Positions 46,375 through 57,922 of a stretch of DNA of 64,000 nucleotides are shown here, piece after piece; within the stretch, counting starts at the first letter, position 1, and every line of letters starts with the position of its first letter. The stretch comes from Ophiocordyceps camponoti-saundersi (nom. inval.). Lineage: Eukaryota > Ascomycota > Sordariomycetes > Hypocreales > Ophiocordycipitaceae. The notes under the pieces were generated by a model that was not told the DNA's origin, did no database searches, and saw nothing but the letters and a program-made list of their open reading frames with translations. The DNA lies in contig PDHQ01000043.1 in assembly GCA_003339415.1 (NCBI GenBank), forward strand, positions 78,286-142,285. Direction: 5' to 3'. The translations under genes and the position numbers were made by a program.

Positions 46375-47094
46375 ATGGCCGAGCTGCAATGGACCGTGAT
46401 CCTCGTGCCAACGGCGTTGTGTCTGTCGCTTGTCGTCGTCGCCCAAGTCGTCGTCACCTATTCGTCTGCCTATGCGGCTGCACCTCATGAGGTAGCCGTC
46501 TTGGTCGATGCCGTCGATTTCTCCGTTCAGGAGAACGAGAGCTACGACCGAGACGTGGCTAAGGTGCAGCGCCTCGAGGATAAGATCCGTCTTGGCCGCC
46601 TGCTGCGTGAAATTCAGCGCGGCGGCGACGACCTGCGAGAGCATCTTGACCGTCTACTGATAGGCGAGGGTGCCACTACCATGACCCCCGTCTCGAGGCT
46701 ACTTTGGGCCTCGCACCGACTCGAGCTTCGGGAGAAACTGCGAACACTCGATCTGTTGCGCATGCGCTTCCTCGTCGTCTACATGGGTATCATTGCATCT
46801 GCCGCCACCGCCGCGGCACGATCGCCACCACCACCACCACCGTCGCCGCCAGAGGAGAAGAAGTCTACGCTCTCGCCCCCCGTCACACCCTCGCTGCACA
46901 AATCACTGGCCGAGACCATCTCTCGACGCCCGCCACTGCGTCGACTGACTACCCAGGCTATCGGGCATCAAGAGACCGTAGCTAGGCCGCATAGGAAAGG
47001 TTGGGCTGGTGTCGTCGAGGAGCTGCAAACATCACCACGAATGCAGCGGCGCCATGCCTCTATCGAGCAGGCCATGATGACGAGACCTCCGTGA
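46375..47094 (+). CDS. Hypothetical protein with two membrane segments
   Basis: Single exon, 239 residues. Residues about 6-29 (WTVILVPTALCLSLVVVAQVVV) form a hydrophobic segment, possibly a signal anchor. A charged, helical middle (residues 50-125, rich in R, E, L, D) could be coiled coil. A second hydrophobic stretch follows near 130-150 (FLVVYMGIIASAATAAA), then a P-run and a basic, Ser/Arg-rich tail. I do not recognise a family. Reasons to call it a gene: ATG context (CGCCATGG), codon use like its neighbours, and shared promoter space with bud32. It could be an organelle or ER membrane protein. Confidence 0.6.
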   Translation: MAELQWTVILVPTALCLSLVVVAQVVVTYSSAYAAAPHEVAVLVDAVDFSVQENESYDRDVAKVQRLEDKIRLGRLLREIQRGGDDLREHLDRLLIGEGATTMTPVSRLLWASHRLELREKLRTLDLLRMRFLVVYMGIIASAATAAARSPPPPPPSPPEEKKSTLSPPVTPSLHKSLAETISRRPPLRRLTTQAIGHQETVARPHRKGWAGVVEELQTSPRMQRRHASIEQAMMTRPP

Positions 47095-47348
47095 ATGCTC
47101 TTATCCTCGACTGCTATGTCAAAAACTACCGACGATCTACTTTGGCCCCCTGATTGACTTATCAGCGATGGCGAGAGATGCTGGAGTTGTAGGTCGCTTT
47201 ACTTAGTTAAGATACCCCTTTACCTTTTCATTAGCCTTGACAGTTTCCAACTCGTCTCTCCATACAGCCCCTGTTGGGCATTTAATTCACTTCATGGGAT
47301 TTCATCAGACAGACAGACAATTGACACGGCACCGATGCCCAAAAGCAA

Positions 47349-48042
47349 CTACTGAAGCGTCGCCTCGTCCGGACCTGATGCGTTGCGCTCGCCGACTGTC
47401 TTAGACATTAGACCGGTGAGACGGCAGGGGAGATTCTTCAATGTAATGCACGCACCGTCCAGGGCCACCAAGAAGCGGCTGACGCAGTTGTAGGCGGCAA
47501 TCTGTAGATGTCATTTGAGCAGGCGACCCGGAATATTATCCAGAAATACTTACCGTGGCGGTCAACTCAACGACCTGGCGGTCGCTAAATAGCCGATGAA
47601 CCAGCGAGAACGTATCGTCCTTGACCTTGACGGACCGCGTCATTTCATCGGTATAAAGCAAGACGGCCCACTGACCCTCGTCGAGCTCTTGCGGCCGAGC
47701 CACGGCCTCAAGCGGTTCGGGGCTGCGCACGGCGGCGAGAGCAGTTTCGACGACGCCAGCGCCGACAGCGAGGGGCGCGTGATGATGCCACTCGTACCAG
47801 GCGCCGTTGCAGACGGCCACGCGGCAGATGGCAAGCTCACGGACGTCGTCGGCAAGCGATGTGGCGGTGCGAACGGCGCCAAGAAAAGAATTCCAGCCGT
47901 CGGCAACGGCCGGCGCGTGGAGCAGCGTAAGGTCTAGAGGCTGGAGAGGACGCGGCGCCCGGCGCGCTGCGATGCGCTGCACGATGGCCTGGTCCTCGGC
48001 CGTGGTAGTGGGTGGTGGATCTGCAACGTAGGGAAGCCTCAT
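47349..48042 (-). CDS. Carboxymuconolactone decarboxylase (AhpD-like) family protein
   Basis: Two exons (48042-47554, 47501-47349), 213 residues. Motifs: MRLPYVADPPP at the start, PLDLTLLHAPAVADGWNSFLG, VRELAICRVAVCNGAWYEWHHH (the active-site region of the family, here with one cysteine and the E-x-x-H-H pattern), LLYTDEMTRSVKV, and VVELTATIAAYNCVSRFL across the intron. Fungal members of this type are uncharacterised; the CxxC of peroxidase-type AhpD is not complete (CRVAVC), so I do not assign an antioxidant reaction. The start at 48042 is preferred to an ATG 20 codons upstream because MRLPY is the common N-terminus. Confidence 0.85.
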
Positions 48043-48600
48043 GGTGAAGCAGTTGATGGAGCAACGTTTACGGAGCTCTGGAACGGTTTGGAAGGGTTTC
48101 AAATATACGCATAGTGTATGTATGTATGTAGGTAGATCCTCGGGTTAAGAATCTCCCTACTACCTATCTCTTACACACCGAGGACCGGTTACCGTTTCGG
48201 TCCCGGCCCGGAGCGCAGAGTCTCGGAGAATAATCTCAAAGTCCCCACTAATCTCGGCGCCGAACTCCGAAGAAATATCATTGAGAGAATGAGAACAATG
48301 GGAGATTCTAAAAGAGATTTGAATCTTTCTCACGACCTTACGTGAGATATAACGACGCAGCAGTGTTAGTTATACTCCGTGGCGTCGCAAAAGTTGCTGA
48401 CTCGCTCACGGCTGGCTTCAGGGTAGCTCGCGGTTATTTGCACACAACAAAATCTTCACTCTCAATCCTCATCACGTGACACGACATCGCAGCCTCGCCC
48501 ATCTACGCGACGACGCTTTTCTCGCGTCGCCTCGTCCCATCCCGCCACGCCTCTTTTCTCTCCTTCTCCTTAACTCTTACCAACGCGCTCGGCAGACACC
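48043..48600. other. Divergent promoter region, CMD gene / spt16
   Basis: 558 bp. Contains the palindrome TCACGTGA at 48472-48479, about 120 bp before the spt16 start, a core for bHLH (Cbf1-type) or related factors. TATG repeats and GGTAGG motifs lie near 48115-48130. Confidence 0.55.
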
Positions 48601-51600
48601 ATGCCGGAGATCAAGATCGACAGCAAACTCTTCCAAGAGCGCATCTCCCACTTTGCGACTTCTTGGAAAAATGATCTGCGATCCAAGGATGGTCTTTTCG
48701 GCGGAGCGACCTCCATCCTCATCATGATGGGCAAGGTCGAGGAGATTCCCGAGCTCCATAAAAACAACGCGCTACACGTAAGTACCGAGCCTCTTTCATC
48801 TGCTATCCGACGATGAAATAACTGACTGTCGCAGTTTTGGTTGCTTGGATACGAATTTCCCACCACGCTGATGCTGTTTACGGTTGATATCCTGTACATT
48901 CTCACAACGCAGAAGAAGGGTTTGTGATTTCATCATTTGAGTGCGAGGTCTTCTCACGTGGCTGACCGTCTCTCAGTCAAGCATCTCGAACAGCTCAAGG
49001 GCGGTCGTTTCCCCATCCAAGTGCTTGTTCGTGGGAAGGATGCAGCGGAGAACGAGAAGCTGTTCGTCGAAATCACCGAAAAGATCAAGGCGGCGGGAGT
49101 GAGTTGTCTGTGTTCACGTCATTGGTTAAAACTGCTGACTTTTGCGCGCGTAGGATAAAGTCGGTATCATCTCTAAAGACACCTCGAAAGGGCCCTTCGT
49201 CGACGAATGGAAAAAGGTCTTTTCCGAGCACTGCAAAGGAGTGGAGGAAGTCGATATATCTTCGGCCTTGTCCCTGTACGCCTTTTCCGTCAAAGACGAA
49301 ACCGAGCTTAGAGCGATGCGGACCGCGGCCAAGGCTTGCGTCGCCCTCATGACGCCTTACTTTCTCGACGAAATGTCCAACATACTAGATGCCGAGAAAA
49401 AAGTCACGCACTCGACGCTCGCCGAGCGAGTCGATAAGAAGCTCGACGACGAAAAGTTCTGGAAGACGGTCCAACTGCCCAGCAAAGGCAAATTGCCCAG
49501 CGACTTCGATGCGGCCCAGCTAGACTGGATCCTCGGTCCTTCTATTCAGAGTGGCGGCAAATACGATCTTCGATTCGGAGGCGACCCCGACAAGGACAAT
49601 CTCCATGCCGGCATCATCATCGCCGCCCTCGGACTGCGATACAAGTCTTACTGCTCGACTCTGGCCCGCACGTACCTGGTGGATCCCAACAAATCGCAGG
49701 AGAGCAACTACAAGCTCTTGTATATGATTCACAACACCATCCTGAAAGAGGCGCGCGATGGCATGGCAGCCAAGGATGTGTACGCAAAGGCGCTGAGCAT
49801 CGTCAAGAGCAAGAAGCCAGATATGGAGAAGCACTTTCTCAAAAATGTCGGATGGGGCGTCGGACTGGAGAAGAAGGACCCTACGCTCATCCTGAACGCC
49901 AAGAATACACGGACGCTGAAAGACGGAATGACACTCATCATTCAGACCGGCTTTCAGGACATCGAGAATCCCCAGCCCCAGGACAAGAGCAGCAAGGTCT
50001 ATTCTCTCGTCCTCACTGACACTATCCGCGTCACCACCAGCGAGCCCGCCGTCTTTACTTCAGAGGCGCCGACAAGCGCTGACGCCAACTCCTTCTTCTT
50101 CAAGGACGACGAAGAAGCCGAACCCGCGCCGAAGAAGGAGAAGAAGGACCCCCGAGTTGGCGCCGTGGCCACCAAGAATATTACCAGCACAAGGCTTCGG
50201 TCGGAACGGGCTACGCAGGTGGACGATGATGCTGAGAAGAAGCGGCGAGAGCATCAGAAGGAGCTCGCCACAAAGAAGCAGAAAGAAGGCCTCGCCAGAT
50301 TTGCCGAGTCCACAGGCGGCCAGAACGGAGGTGAAGTCAAGAAGTTCAAGCGCTTCGACTCCTATAAGCGGGATGACCAGTTCCCGCCCAAGATCAAGAA
50401 CCTCGAGATCGTGGTGGACACCAAAAACAACACGGTTGTGCTGCCCATCATGGGCCGGCCGGTGCCTTTCCATATCAACACCATCAAGAATGCCAGTAAA
50501 AGCGACGAGAGTGACTTCGCCTTTCTGCGCATCAACTTCCTCTCTCCCGGCCAGGGCGTTGGGAGAAAGGACGATCAGCCGTTCGAGGACGCGTCTGCCC
50601 ATTTCGTGCGAAGCCTGACATTCCGTTCTACGGATGGCGACAGATATAGTGAGATAGCGTCTCAAATATCTAACATGAAGCGCGACGTTGTCAAGAGAGA
50701 ACAGGAGAAGAAGGATATGGAAGACGTGGTGGAGCAGGACAAGCTCACGGAGATTCGCAGTAAGTTGAAGGAAAACCGGCCCTCTTTGATTGAGGTTCGG
50801 TCGAGAAGACTGACAGGTTCCAAAGACCGCCGCCCGGCCGTTTTGGATAACGTCTATATTCGGCCGGCGATGGAGGGAAAGCGAGTCCCGGGCAAGGTCG
50901 AGATTCATCAGAACGGTATTCGGTACCAATCGCCGCTCAACGCGCAGCACCGAGTCGACGTGCTCTTCTCCAACGTCCGACACCTCTTCTTCCAGCCGTG
51001 CCAGCACGAGATGATTGTCATCATCCACATCCACCTGAAGAACCCCATCATCGTGGGTAACAAGAAGAAGACGAAGGACGTGCAGTTCTACCGGGAGGCT
51101 ATTGACATCCAGTTTGACGAAACGGGTAACCGCAAACGCAAGTACCGATATGGCGACGAGGACGAGTTCGAGGCCGAGCAGGAGGAGAGGCGCCGTCGGG
51201 CCGACCTCGATCGGCTCTTCCAGGGCTTTGCGCAGAAGATCGCCGAGGCCGGGCGCAACGAGGCCATCGAGGTGGACATGCCGATTCGCGACCTCGGCTT
51301 CCACGGCGTGCCGTTCCGCTCCAACGTCTTCGTCCAGCCGACAACGGACTGCCTGATCCAGGTGGTGGAGCCTCCATTCATGGTGCTGACCATTGAGGAC
51401 GTGGAATTGGCCCACCTGGAACGAGTGCAGTTCGGCCTCAAGAACTTTGACCTGGTCTTCGTCTTTAAAGACTTTGCCCGCGCACCGTATCACATCAACA
51501 CGATCCCGGTCGAGTTCCTAGACCAGGTCAAGGACTTCCTTGACTCTTCCGACATCGCCTTCACCGAGGGACCCCTCAACCTCAACTGGGCGGCCATCAT

Positions 51601-51940
51601 GAAGACGGTGACGGCCGACACGCACCAGTTCTTCGCCGACGGAGGCTGGGCCTTCTTGCAGCCCGACTCGGACGATTCAGGCGCAGAGCAGGAATCGGAC
51701 GAGGAGTCGGCCTTCGAAATGGACGAGGACGAACTCGACGAGGCGAGCGAGTCGTCCGAAGAAGGATCCGACTTTGGTAGCAATGCCAGTGATGACGATG
51801 ACGATGACGATGCGGAACTCGATTCTGACGAGGAAGGAGAAGACTGGGATCAGCTCGAGAAGAAGGCCAAGAAGCGTGATCGTGAGAGCGGTCTCGACGA
51901 CGAAGACGATCGAGGTAGCAAGAAGAAGCGCAGACGCTAA
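48601..51940 (+). CDS. spt16: FACT complex subunit Spt16
   Basis: Four exons (48601-48777, 48835-48919, 48977-49098, 49154-51940), 1,056 residues. Spt16 with Pob3 forms FACT, which reorganises nucleosomes for transcription and replication. The N-terminal aminopeptidase-P-like domain covers about residues 1-440 (KIDSKLFQERISHF, GYEFPTTLML, LDWILGPSIQSGGKYDLRF, VGWGVGLEKKDPTLILNAKN). Then come a charged linker (residues 480-540), the dimerisation/middle domains (VVLPIMGRPVPFHINTIKNA, FLRINFLSPGQGVGRKDDQPF, DVLFSNVRHLFFQPCQHEMI) and double-PH histone-binding parts (LGFHGVPFRSNVFVQPT, VFVFKDFARAPYHINTIP). The C-terminal tail is acidic (D/E/S-rich, ending GSKKKRRR), needed for H2A-H2B binding. All exon joins keep the family sequence. 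One of the clearest genes in the window. Confidence 0.98.
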
Positions 51941-52977
51941 AGTCGGATTGAGGACGACGAAGACTTTTGTCTTTGCTCTTCTCCTTCACGGCTTTTGAAC
52001 CATTCTAAAACAAAACCATGAAGTGGGAGGGACAACAGGAAAAGGGGCTTGATCATAGTTGGTGGTACAGAGGGTTGCAAGGACGGGTTCAGGGGGGAGG
52101 TCATGGAACTATCTCGTCTACGAGAATTGCTCAGTTGGTCAACAGGAAGTGATGGATTAGCCGAGGAAGGGACTTCTTTGTGTTTACGTTGTCTTATAAC
52201 AAAATTTCTCTCAGTTGCACATTCTTCGTCGCAGTTGTACTAATGCTTGCGATGAGATGATGGGGTGGTGACGGAAGGGAAAAGGGGGGGCAAAAAGGGG
52301 AGTTTTCCACCCCCTTCTCCTTTCTTTGTCACCGCGTGAGGCAACGACGTTGTTTTCGGCCCTGAACTCTGCGATCTCTATCAGACAGGGAAAATCACGC
52401 TGCACACCCCAACGAGAGAAGGCATCATGTATCAGTAACCACGTGCAAAGGATGAAGAAGAAAGACTTGACTATGGGAAAAAAAAACAAGAACTGTCGTC
52501 GAGACAGGAACGTTAAGAAACAAGACGGCTTCCCCTTAAGAGGCACGCGCGTAACATGAAGACGCCTAACACGCCGAAACGCCCCCGTCAAGACCGGGAC
52601 ATGAACGTGGCTAAAGTCCGAAGAGACAGCCAGAGAGCATATGGAATGAGGGAAGGGAAAGGGGGAGGAGGGAAGGTAGGTACCAATGATACAAAGACGC
52701 AAGGAAAGAGGATATAGGGGGGAAATGACGAAAGAATCGGGGAGGAAAAGGAGATGGTTCTCCCTCGGAGCACTAGACATGTTCCGCGAGGCCATGATAG
52801 TGGCCGCGGCCTGGCCGAGACAAGGGATCTGGGAGTAGTAGGCGGCACCGGGAGACATGACCGCTGTCTCTACCATCGCTTCAGTCGGTTTTGCACCCGG
52901 CGAAGCGACCGCGAAGCGCGAGGATACGTAGACGCAGACGACGGAGGCGCGACGTCAGGGGAGCCGTCGTGAGCCAG
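51941..52977. other. Convergent intergenic region, spt16 / cdc50
   Basis: About 1 kb between converging 3' ends, mixed composition with a short T/A-rich part near 52190-52220. Minus-strand ORFs up to 221 codons exist but are Ser/Pro/Arg-rich frames without domain features, so I reject them as genes. Confidence 0.6.
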
Positions 52978-54570
52978 CTAGGCGTCGTTGGGACGGATCT
53001 CGCGACCAGAGGCGACGGCGGTCGTGGCCATTGCCGGCCTGGAGGCGGGAACCTTGTTCCAGGAGAGATATGTATGGTCACCGAGTTTCCTGCTTCCGTG
53101 TCACTATAGCAGAACTTCAAGAGGTAATGGGAAGACATGAGAGCTGCTCACCTCGGCTTTATGAGATGGGTGGCGGTGAAGATGGCGCCCAAGAGGATGC
53201 AGAGGCCTCCGACCACAAGGTAGGCGATGCCCAGAAACGGGTTGCGGCCGCCCATAACGGTGCGAGTGGTGATGACGATAGACTTGGTGCCCTTGTAGTC
53301 CACGGTGGGGAAATCTGTGCGGATGGTCATCAGAAGCCGAAATAGAAAGACCATTTTCTTCATCGTTGGGACTTACAGTCGTTGACGGCAATTTCATACC
53401 GGCCGTCGACCATGGATTCGTTGTCGTTTCTTTGGTAGAGTTTGCTGAACGACGGAAGAGCAGCAGTGCGCATCCAGTTCTGAAACTCCTCCCACTCTTT
53501 CAAATTGGGAGGCGGGTTCGCAGTGGTGTAGTCGTCCGGATATCGCAGCTTCCAGTTGGGAGGCGGAAGACACTCATCAGGCTTATACTTGGTCTCGCCG
53601 TAGAGAGCCTTGTCGCTGCTCCAAGCGATGCCGTTTTGAGTCATAGCGTAGGTGCGAGTCTCGTTGCCTCTCGCACCCGGGGGGTTGAGGAGCACAGGCT
53701 GGGTGTAAGTATCGTTGAAGAGGGAGTTGGCAATGAGTCCGCAAGGATAATACGGCTTCATTTCGCCGCTAACGTTTGCGCCGTAGAGCGGGTTGCACTT
53801 GGAGCTGCGGATCTTGTCGTAAGGCACAGCATCACCCTTGAGCTGATCCTGATCAAACGAGTCGACGTATCGGCGGTGATTCTGATGGAAGTTGGTCAGG
53901 CGATAGTAGAAGAGTACCGGCGGTCCCATCTTGTCGGGGATGTTGAACTGAATTGTGCATATGTTTGTGGGAATGACGACACCCCCGGAGTTGGGTACTT
54001 CGACGTCGACGTTTTCCCTTCGAGACCAGCGAGCGTCGACGGATTTATTGTTACTTTTGAAGGCAGTGTAGACTCTATCCTTTGGAATAGCATCGAAACT
54101 GCTGAGAGGTGCATCGGTCGAGCACCTAGAGTAGTCGATGATTATCTCCTGGACCTTTGGCGAGCATGTTAGACGACCGTAGGCTGTCAGTCGGACGAGA
54201 CGGAGACAAACTTTAGAGCTGGCGTAGAGAAGCAAGCCACCTATAGGAGCGAATATGATGCCTATGGTGAAGAACAAGGGCAAAACGGTCTTGGGCGTGA
54301 GGATGGGCCTATTTGATTGCGCCAATTCAGCATCTAGTGTCGTCCTCATCAAGGTTCGAGTAGTGAAAACTCACTGCCAAGCCTTGAGACGCTGCTGACG
54401 AAAAGCGGTATCTGACACCAAGTAATCAGCGCCAGAGATTCTAAGGATGAGTTTCGACGGCGAAACGTACTCGCGGGCCGACGGCTCTTCTTCTTCTCGG
54501 GATGCTTCGGACTCAACTCGCGCGAGTCGATGGAGTCGGCGTGGCCGACGCCCGGAGGCGAGTCGGACAT
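52978..54570 (-). CDS. cdc50: Cdc50/Lem3 family P4-ATPase (flippase) subunit
   Basis: Six exons (54570-54471, 54411-54375, 54308-54212, 54154-53377, 53314-53152, 53089-52978), 428 residues. Non-catalytic beta subunit of lipid flippases such as Drs2. Cytosolic N-terminus with [22 protein letters not shown]1 about residues 52-73 ([20 protein letters not shown]). The large luminal domain has the family pattern [53 protein letters not shown] and [12 protein letters not shown], with several N-glycosylation sequons and paired cysteines. TM2 lies about 363-385 ([18 protein letters not shown]), then [14 protein letters not shown]. The intron at 54155-54211 is 57 nt and stop-free in frame, so an unspliced form would gain 19 residues just after TM1. 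Confidence 0.95.
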
Positions 54571-55570
54571 GGCGGAACGAGGCGACGCGGGGAAAAAGAA
54601 GAGCGGTTTCGAGATGGCTTCGATTAAGGTCGGTCGTTGCGAGGCCGCGGCGATGCGTCTCTTTCGAAAGGAGGGAAGATGAACAGACGCCGGTCAAAGC
54701 GAACGCGAACGGGAGCGTGGTGAGACGTTCATGCGGATCGGAGAAACCTCTATTCCGCGCTCAGCCCGCCATGTTCGAACAGCACAGCCACAAGCGCGAC
54801 ACGGCGACGGATACGGATGCAGACAGACCTCGCTAGGAAGACAAGACGACGTTATATTCCTTATTAACCAGGCTACTACCTACCTAGCAGTTGGCGGTCA
54901 ACGATGTACGCAAAGCCTGGTGTAGCTCGACTATTTCCCTGTATCTCGTCTCTACGCGCCTGCGTGTGCCTACCTACCTACCTACTTACCTACCTACCTA
55001 CCTAGGCATCTACCCAGGTTCCGAATCCAACCTCCACCATCCCTCCCCTCCCATCCCCTCCCCTCCCCTCATCACCACTGTCAGCCTGGCGTGTAGGAAT
55101 GGCAGGCTCCCTCTCGTCTGATCACCACCATGTATCTCCGGTACTGCCGATCGCTCACCGAGACACAGAGAAAATGTAAAACCCTTCATCTCGTAGTCCT
55201 CAGTTGTCTTGTCTCGTCGACACTGAGTCAAATTCATTATTCGTGGCTTCAAGTTCACAGACGACTTGACCGCCACCCTCTGCAGTTCAAAAGAGTCTCT
55301 TCCCTCCTCTCCTTACATGCTACCCTTTGTCCCCCCTCCAGCAAAGGGCTGGCGCTAAGGAGACCGTCATCCCGCTTCAGCGAGGCGCAGCAGCACATCG
55401 TCGAATCCCGGCTGCAGCTCGGTGGCACATCCAAGTGGTGAGTTTCGTTTTCCCCTCCCCTTCCTGATGCCGATTTTACCGTTGCTCTCGCCTCGTCCCT
55501 TTTTCATCTTCCCTCTTCGTCATTTCCTCTCAATCTCATAGCTTGTCGTTTATTGGCGCCATCAACCATC
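54571..55570. other. Divergent intergenic region with CT-rich and TACC repeats
   Basis: 1 kb between cdc50 and the next gene. Contains (CCTA)n at 54970-55005 and CCCCTCCC repeats at 55040-55070. GTGAGT at 55440 and CTCATAG before 55543 could bound a 5'-UTR intron of the downstream gene. Confidence 0.5.
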
Positions 55571-56207
55571 ATGCCCAAGCCCGTTACGTCCAAGCCCGTT
55601 ACGTCCCGGAGGAGCACGAATCAGACGCTCACAGCATCACAGACTCAAGCCATGGCGTCCACACGGAGCTCAAGTGTAAGCACAACCAAGTCGAATCGTC
55701 AGCGACGGGAGACAGGCTTTCCAGAGCCTTTGGATGAGGGTAAGCCTTTCGCCGTCGTTTTCTGCACTCTCCGACTTACACCCGTTGCAAGACCGCAATA
55801 CGACGCTGCCTCATCCGGACGCCGACCTCTCGCCCGGCGCCTGCATATCTCAAGAAGAGGTGGCCATCGATAGAGCGCTGAAGCGTCACAGGCTGTCCTT
55901 CCTTCATAAACATAAGAAGAACAACGGCCACGGCCAAACATCCGCCCGCCACCAGACAGACGTCCTCGACAGCTCTCTGTCCCTGTCCGCCACGGTTCCG
56001 GACGCGGGCTCAAAGAATGCCAAGGGCCAAGTCCCCACTCATTCGACATCGAGTCTGCATCTCTCCAAGGAGGGCGGCGACAGTGAGCGCTCTCCACGTG
56101 ACGTCGGTGGCGGTGGCGGAGACGATGATACGCCCCCGACCTCGCCCGATGTGTTGGAACTCAGTCGAACCAAGAGCTTGTTCCGCAAGCTGCGTAGGAG
56201 GAGTTAA
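55571..56207 (+). CDS. Hypothetical basic Ser/Thr-rich protein
   Basis: Two exons (55571-55739, 55792-56207), 194 residues. The first exon encodes a Ser/Thr/Arg-rich, disordered N-terminus (MPKPVTSKPVTSRRSTNQ). The second begins DRNTTLPHPDADLSPGACIS and has a short charged helix (EEVAIDRALKRHRLSFLHKH), a disordered middle, GGGGGDDD, and a basic end LSRTKSLFRKLRRR. I recognise no domain. Support: consistent splice (GTAAGC ... GCAAG), a clean ATG (ACCATCATGC), and codon use like neighbours. It could be a small nuclear or membrane-peripheral protein; low certainty on function and moderate on existence. Confidence 0.55.
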
Positions 56208-56337
56208 CAGTTAATTGTGCTACGATGCGTGAAGGCTACAAATGTAGTTTTGCGCCCCCAGCGTGAGTATGTATATAGGTAGGTAGGTAGCAGCGAAACA
56301 AGCGAGAGCCATTAATCAGGTCTTTTGTCGGCTCCGC

Positions 56338-56715
56338 TCAGCTTCCCCGATACGTGGTGTAGCCGTAAGGGCTCAGCAGTAAGGGCACGTGATACCGCTG
56401 GCCAGGGACGACGCGGAAGACAACGACGGCCTCGGGGAAAAAAGTGTTGTCCTGGCCAAAGTAGCCTTCGGTATCGAAGCGCAAGGTCCATCTCGAAGGA
56501 CCACTGATGGAGCCAAGGACGTCGTCGAGTGTATAGACGGGAACCTCGCCGGCGGAGCTATGCGGCAGCCATGCGGCGATGCGGCCATCGTCATCGGTCA
56601 AGGACTCAAAGGCAACGGCAGCATACTCGAGCCGTACACGGATACCCTTGGCCGGGTGGCCAGCCGAGGTGTCGAGAACATGGCAAGTGATGGCGTCTTT
56701 TGCGGCAGCAGGCAT
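56338..56715 (-). CDS. 5-hydroxyisourate hydrolase (transthyretin-related)
   Basis: Single exon, 125 residues, normal family length. Hydrolyses 5-hydroxyisourate to OHCU in uric-acid breakdown to allantoin, downstream of urate oxidase. Diagnostic motifs: ITCHVLDTSAGHPAKGI at the N-terminus (catalytic His), RFDTEGYFGQDNTFFPEAVV, YHVPLLLSPYGYTTYRGS with the C-terminal YRGS signature. No N-terminal peroxisomal signal is visible and the C-terminus is RGS, not a clear PTS1, so it may be cytosolic. A TATG microsatellite lies directly upstream of the start. No other purine-catabolism gene is in the window. Confidence 0.96.
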   Translation of the reverse strand: MPAAAKDAITCHVLDTSAGHPAKGIRVRLEYAAVAFESLTDDDGRIAAWLPHSSAGEVPVYTLDDVLGSISGPSRWTLRFDTEGYFGQDNTFFPEAVVVFRVVPGQRYHVPLLLSPYGYTTYRGS

Positions 56716-57226
56716 GATGTATGTATGTATGTATGTATATGTATGTTGAGAAACGACAGAGGCGTAATCCGTAGAGGACGATCGACGATGACTCGATGAG
56801 AGAGAGGAGAAAGAGTGGGGGGGAGGACGAAATTGTACATAAGTGGAACTTAGACGTTTAGGTACCTACCTAACAGCCTACCCTGAACCATCCAGACCCT
56901 GGCATGCCCGTTGAAACTCACATACAAACTAGCATGCGAGGCTACCTACGAGCAGAAGAGCCTCAGCCGTGGAGACGAGTTTGAACACTGACTGTTCCAA
57001 ATAGCATAGCCTATGAAAATTATGTCGTCGGTGGACCTGCATACCGAGTCGAGTCGGCGTGGAGGCTCAAGGCTAATCCAAAGACGTCTTCCGAGTCTCA
57101 GATCCCCCCCCCTCCCTCTTCTCACTGGACCCTCACCGCTGAACTCCCCCTCTCTTCTCTGGCCCGAGGAGGGGTAAAGGGGGGGTGCCGAGCCGTCCTC
57201 CTACCACTTCGGATCAAGCTCGGACG
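56716..57226. other. Divergent promoter region, HIU hydrolase / Yippee
   Basis: 511 bp with a (TATG)n run at 56718-56745 and CT-rich segments near 57100-57170. No specific site recognised. Confidence 0.55.
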
Positions 57227-57922
57227 ATGCCGCGAGAGAGTCGAATATCAGCTACCCGACCCGTCTTCCCCAGCTTTCTCTTGCCGAACGTCGGCTTCAG
57301 CAGTCTCCGCCGTCGACGCGACGTCGACGAGTCACCCGCGACCAGCGAGCCAGCCTATGTTACAAAGACTACAACGACGACGGGGCGGTTGCGCCGCGTG
57401 TCGCCGGACACGCTCCGCTGCATGTGCTGCTCGACAGACGTGGCGCTGGCCTCACATATAGTCTCCAAGGGCTTCACCGGTCGCCACGGGCGCGCCTTTC
57501 TGGTGACGCCTCCCGCGCCTCCTGCAGAGCAGACGCTGGCCAACATCCGTGTCGGCCGCAGCGAGGATCGCCAGCTCGTCACCGGCTGGCACGTCGTGGC
57601 CGACATCTTTTGCGCCACCTGCTCTCGCAAGCTCGGCTGGAAATACGTCGACGCGAAGGAGCCGTCGCAGAGGTACAAGGTCGGAAAGTACATCCTCGAG
57701 GTAGAGAGGGTGGTGACGCATCGCCGCTGGGAAGACCAAGACGGGCCGGCGCAGGACATGTCCCCTCCCGCACCCGCCGCCCCCGCCGACGAGGACGTCG
57801 TCTTCGACTCGGACGACGACGACGAGTGCGAGGATCTGTTTAACGGGGTGTGGACTGCTACCGGTGCGGCGAAGCGGAGGCATCAGTCGGTTGTCAGACG
57901 GCTGTCATCGATGGCGGTTTGA
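57227..57922 (+). CDS. Yippee-like zinc-binding protein
   Basis: Single exon, 231 residues. Yippee/Moh1 fold of the beta-tent type, two CxxC pairs binding one zinc: CMCC near residue 65 and CATC near residue 128. Between them come SHIVSKGFTGRHGRAFLV and LVTGWHVVADIFC, then LGWKYVDAKEPSQRYKVGKYILE, all hallmark sequences. The yeast homolog Moh1 is a GID-complex partner and animal YPELs act at the centrosome or nucleus; role here unknown. It is longer than typical Yippee proteins (about 120 aa) owing to a 60-residue basic, Ser-rich N-terminal extension and an acidic C-terminal part with a D-run. The start is the first ATG in frame. Confidence 0.93.
   Translation: MPRESRISATRPVFPSFLLPNVGFSSLRRRRDVDESPATSEPAYVTKTTTTTGRLRRVSPDTLRCMCCSTDVALASHIVSKGFTGRHGRAFLVTPPAPPAEQTLANIRVGRSEDRQLVTGWHVVADIFCATCSRKLGWKYVDAKEPSQRYKVGKYILEVERVVTHRRWEDQDGPAQDMSPPAPAAPADEDVVFDSDDDDECEDLFNGVWTATGAAKRRHQSVVRRLSSMAV

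Noticed and set aside
46024..46644. N-terminal extension of Bud32 to 46644 in the same frame
   Set aside because: It would overlap the divergent gene at 46375, has no conserved features, and Bud32 proteins are compact.
50060..51493. 477-codon minus-strand ORF opposite spt16
   Set aside because: Shadow of a highly biased GC-rich coding frame; spt16 on the plus strand is certain.
52211..52876. 221-codon minus-strand ORF in the spt16/cdc50 interval
   Set aside because: Low-complexity Ser/Pro/Arg composition, no motif, no homolog recognised, and located between converging 3' ends.
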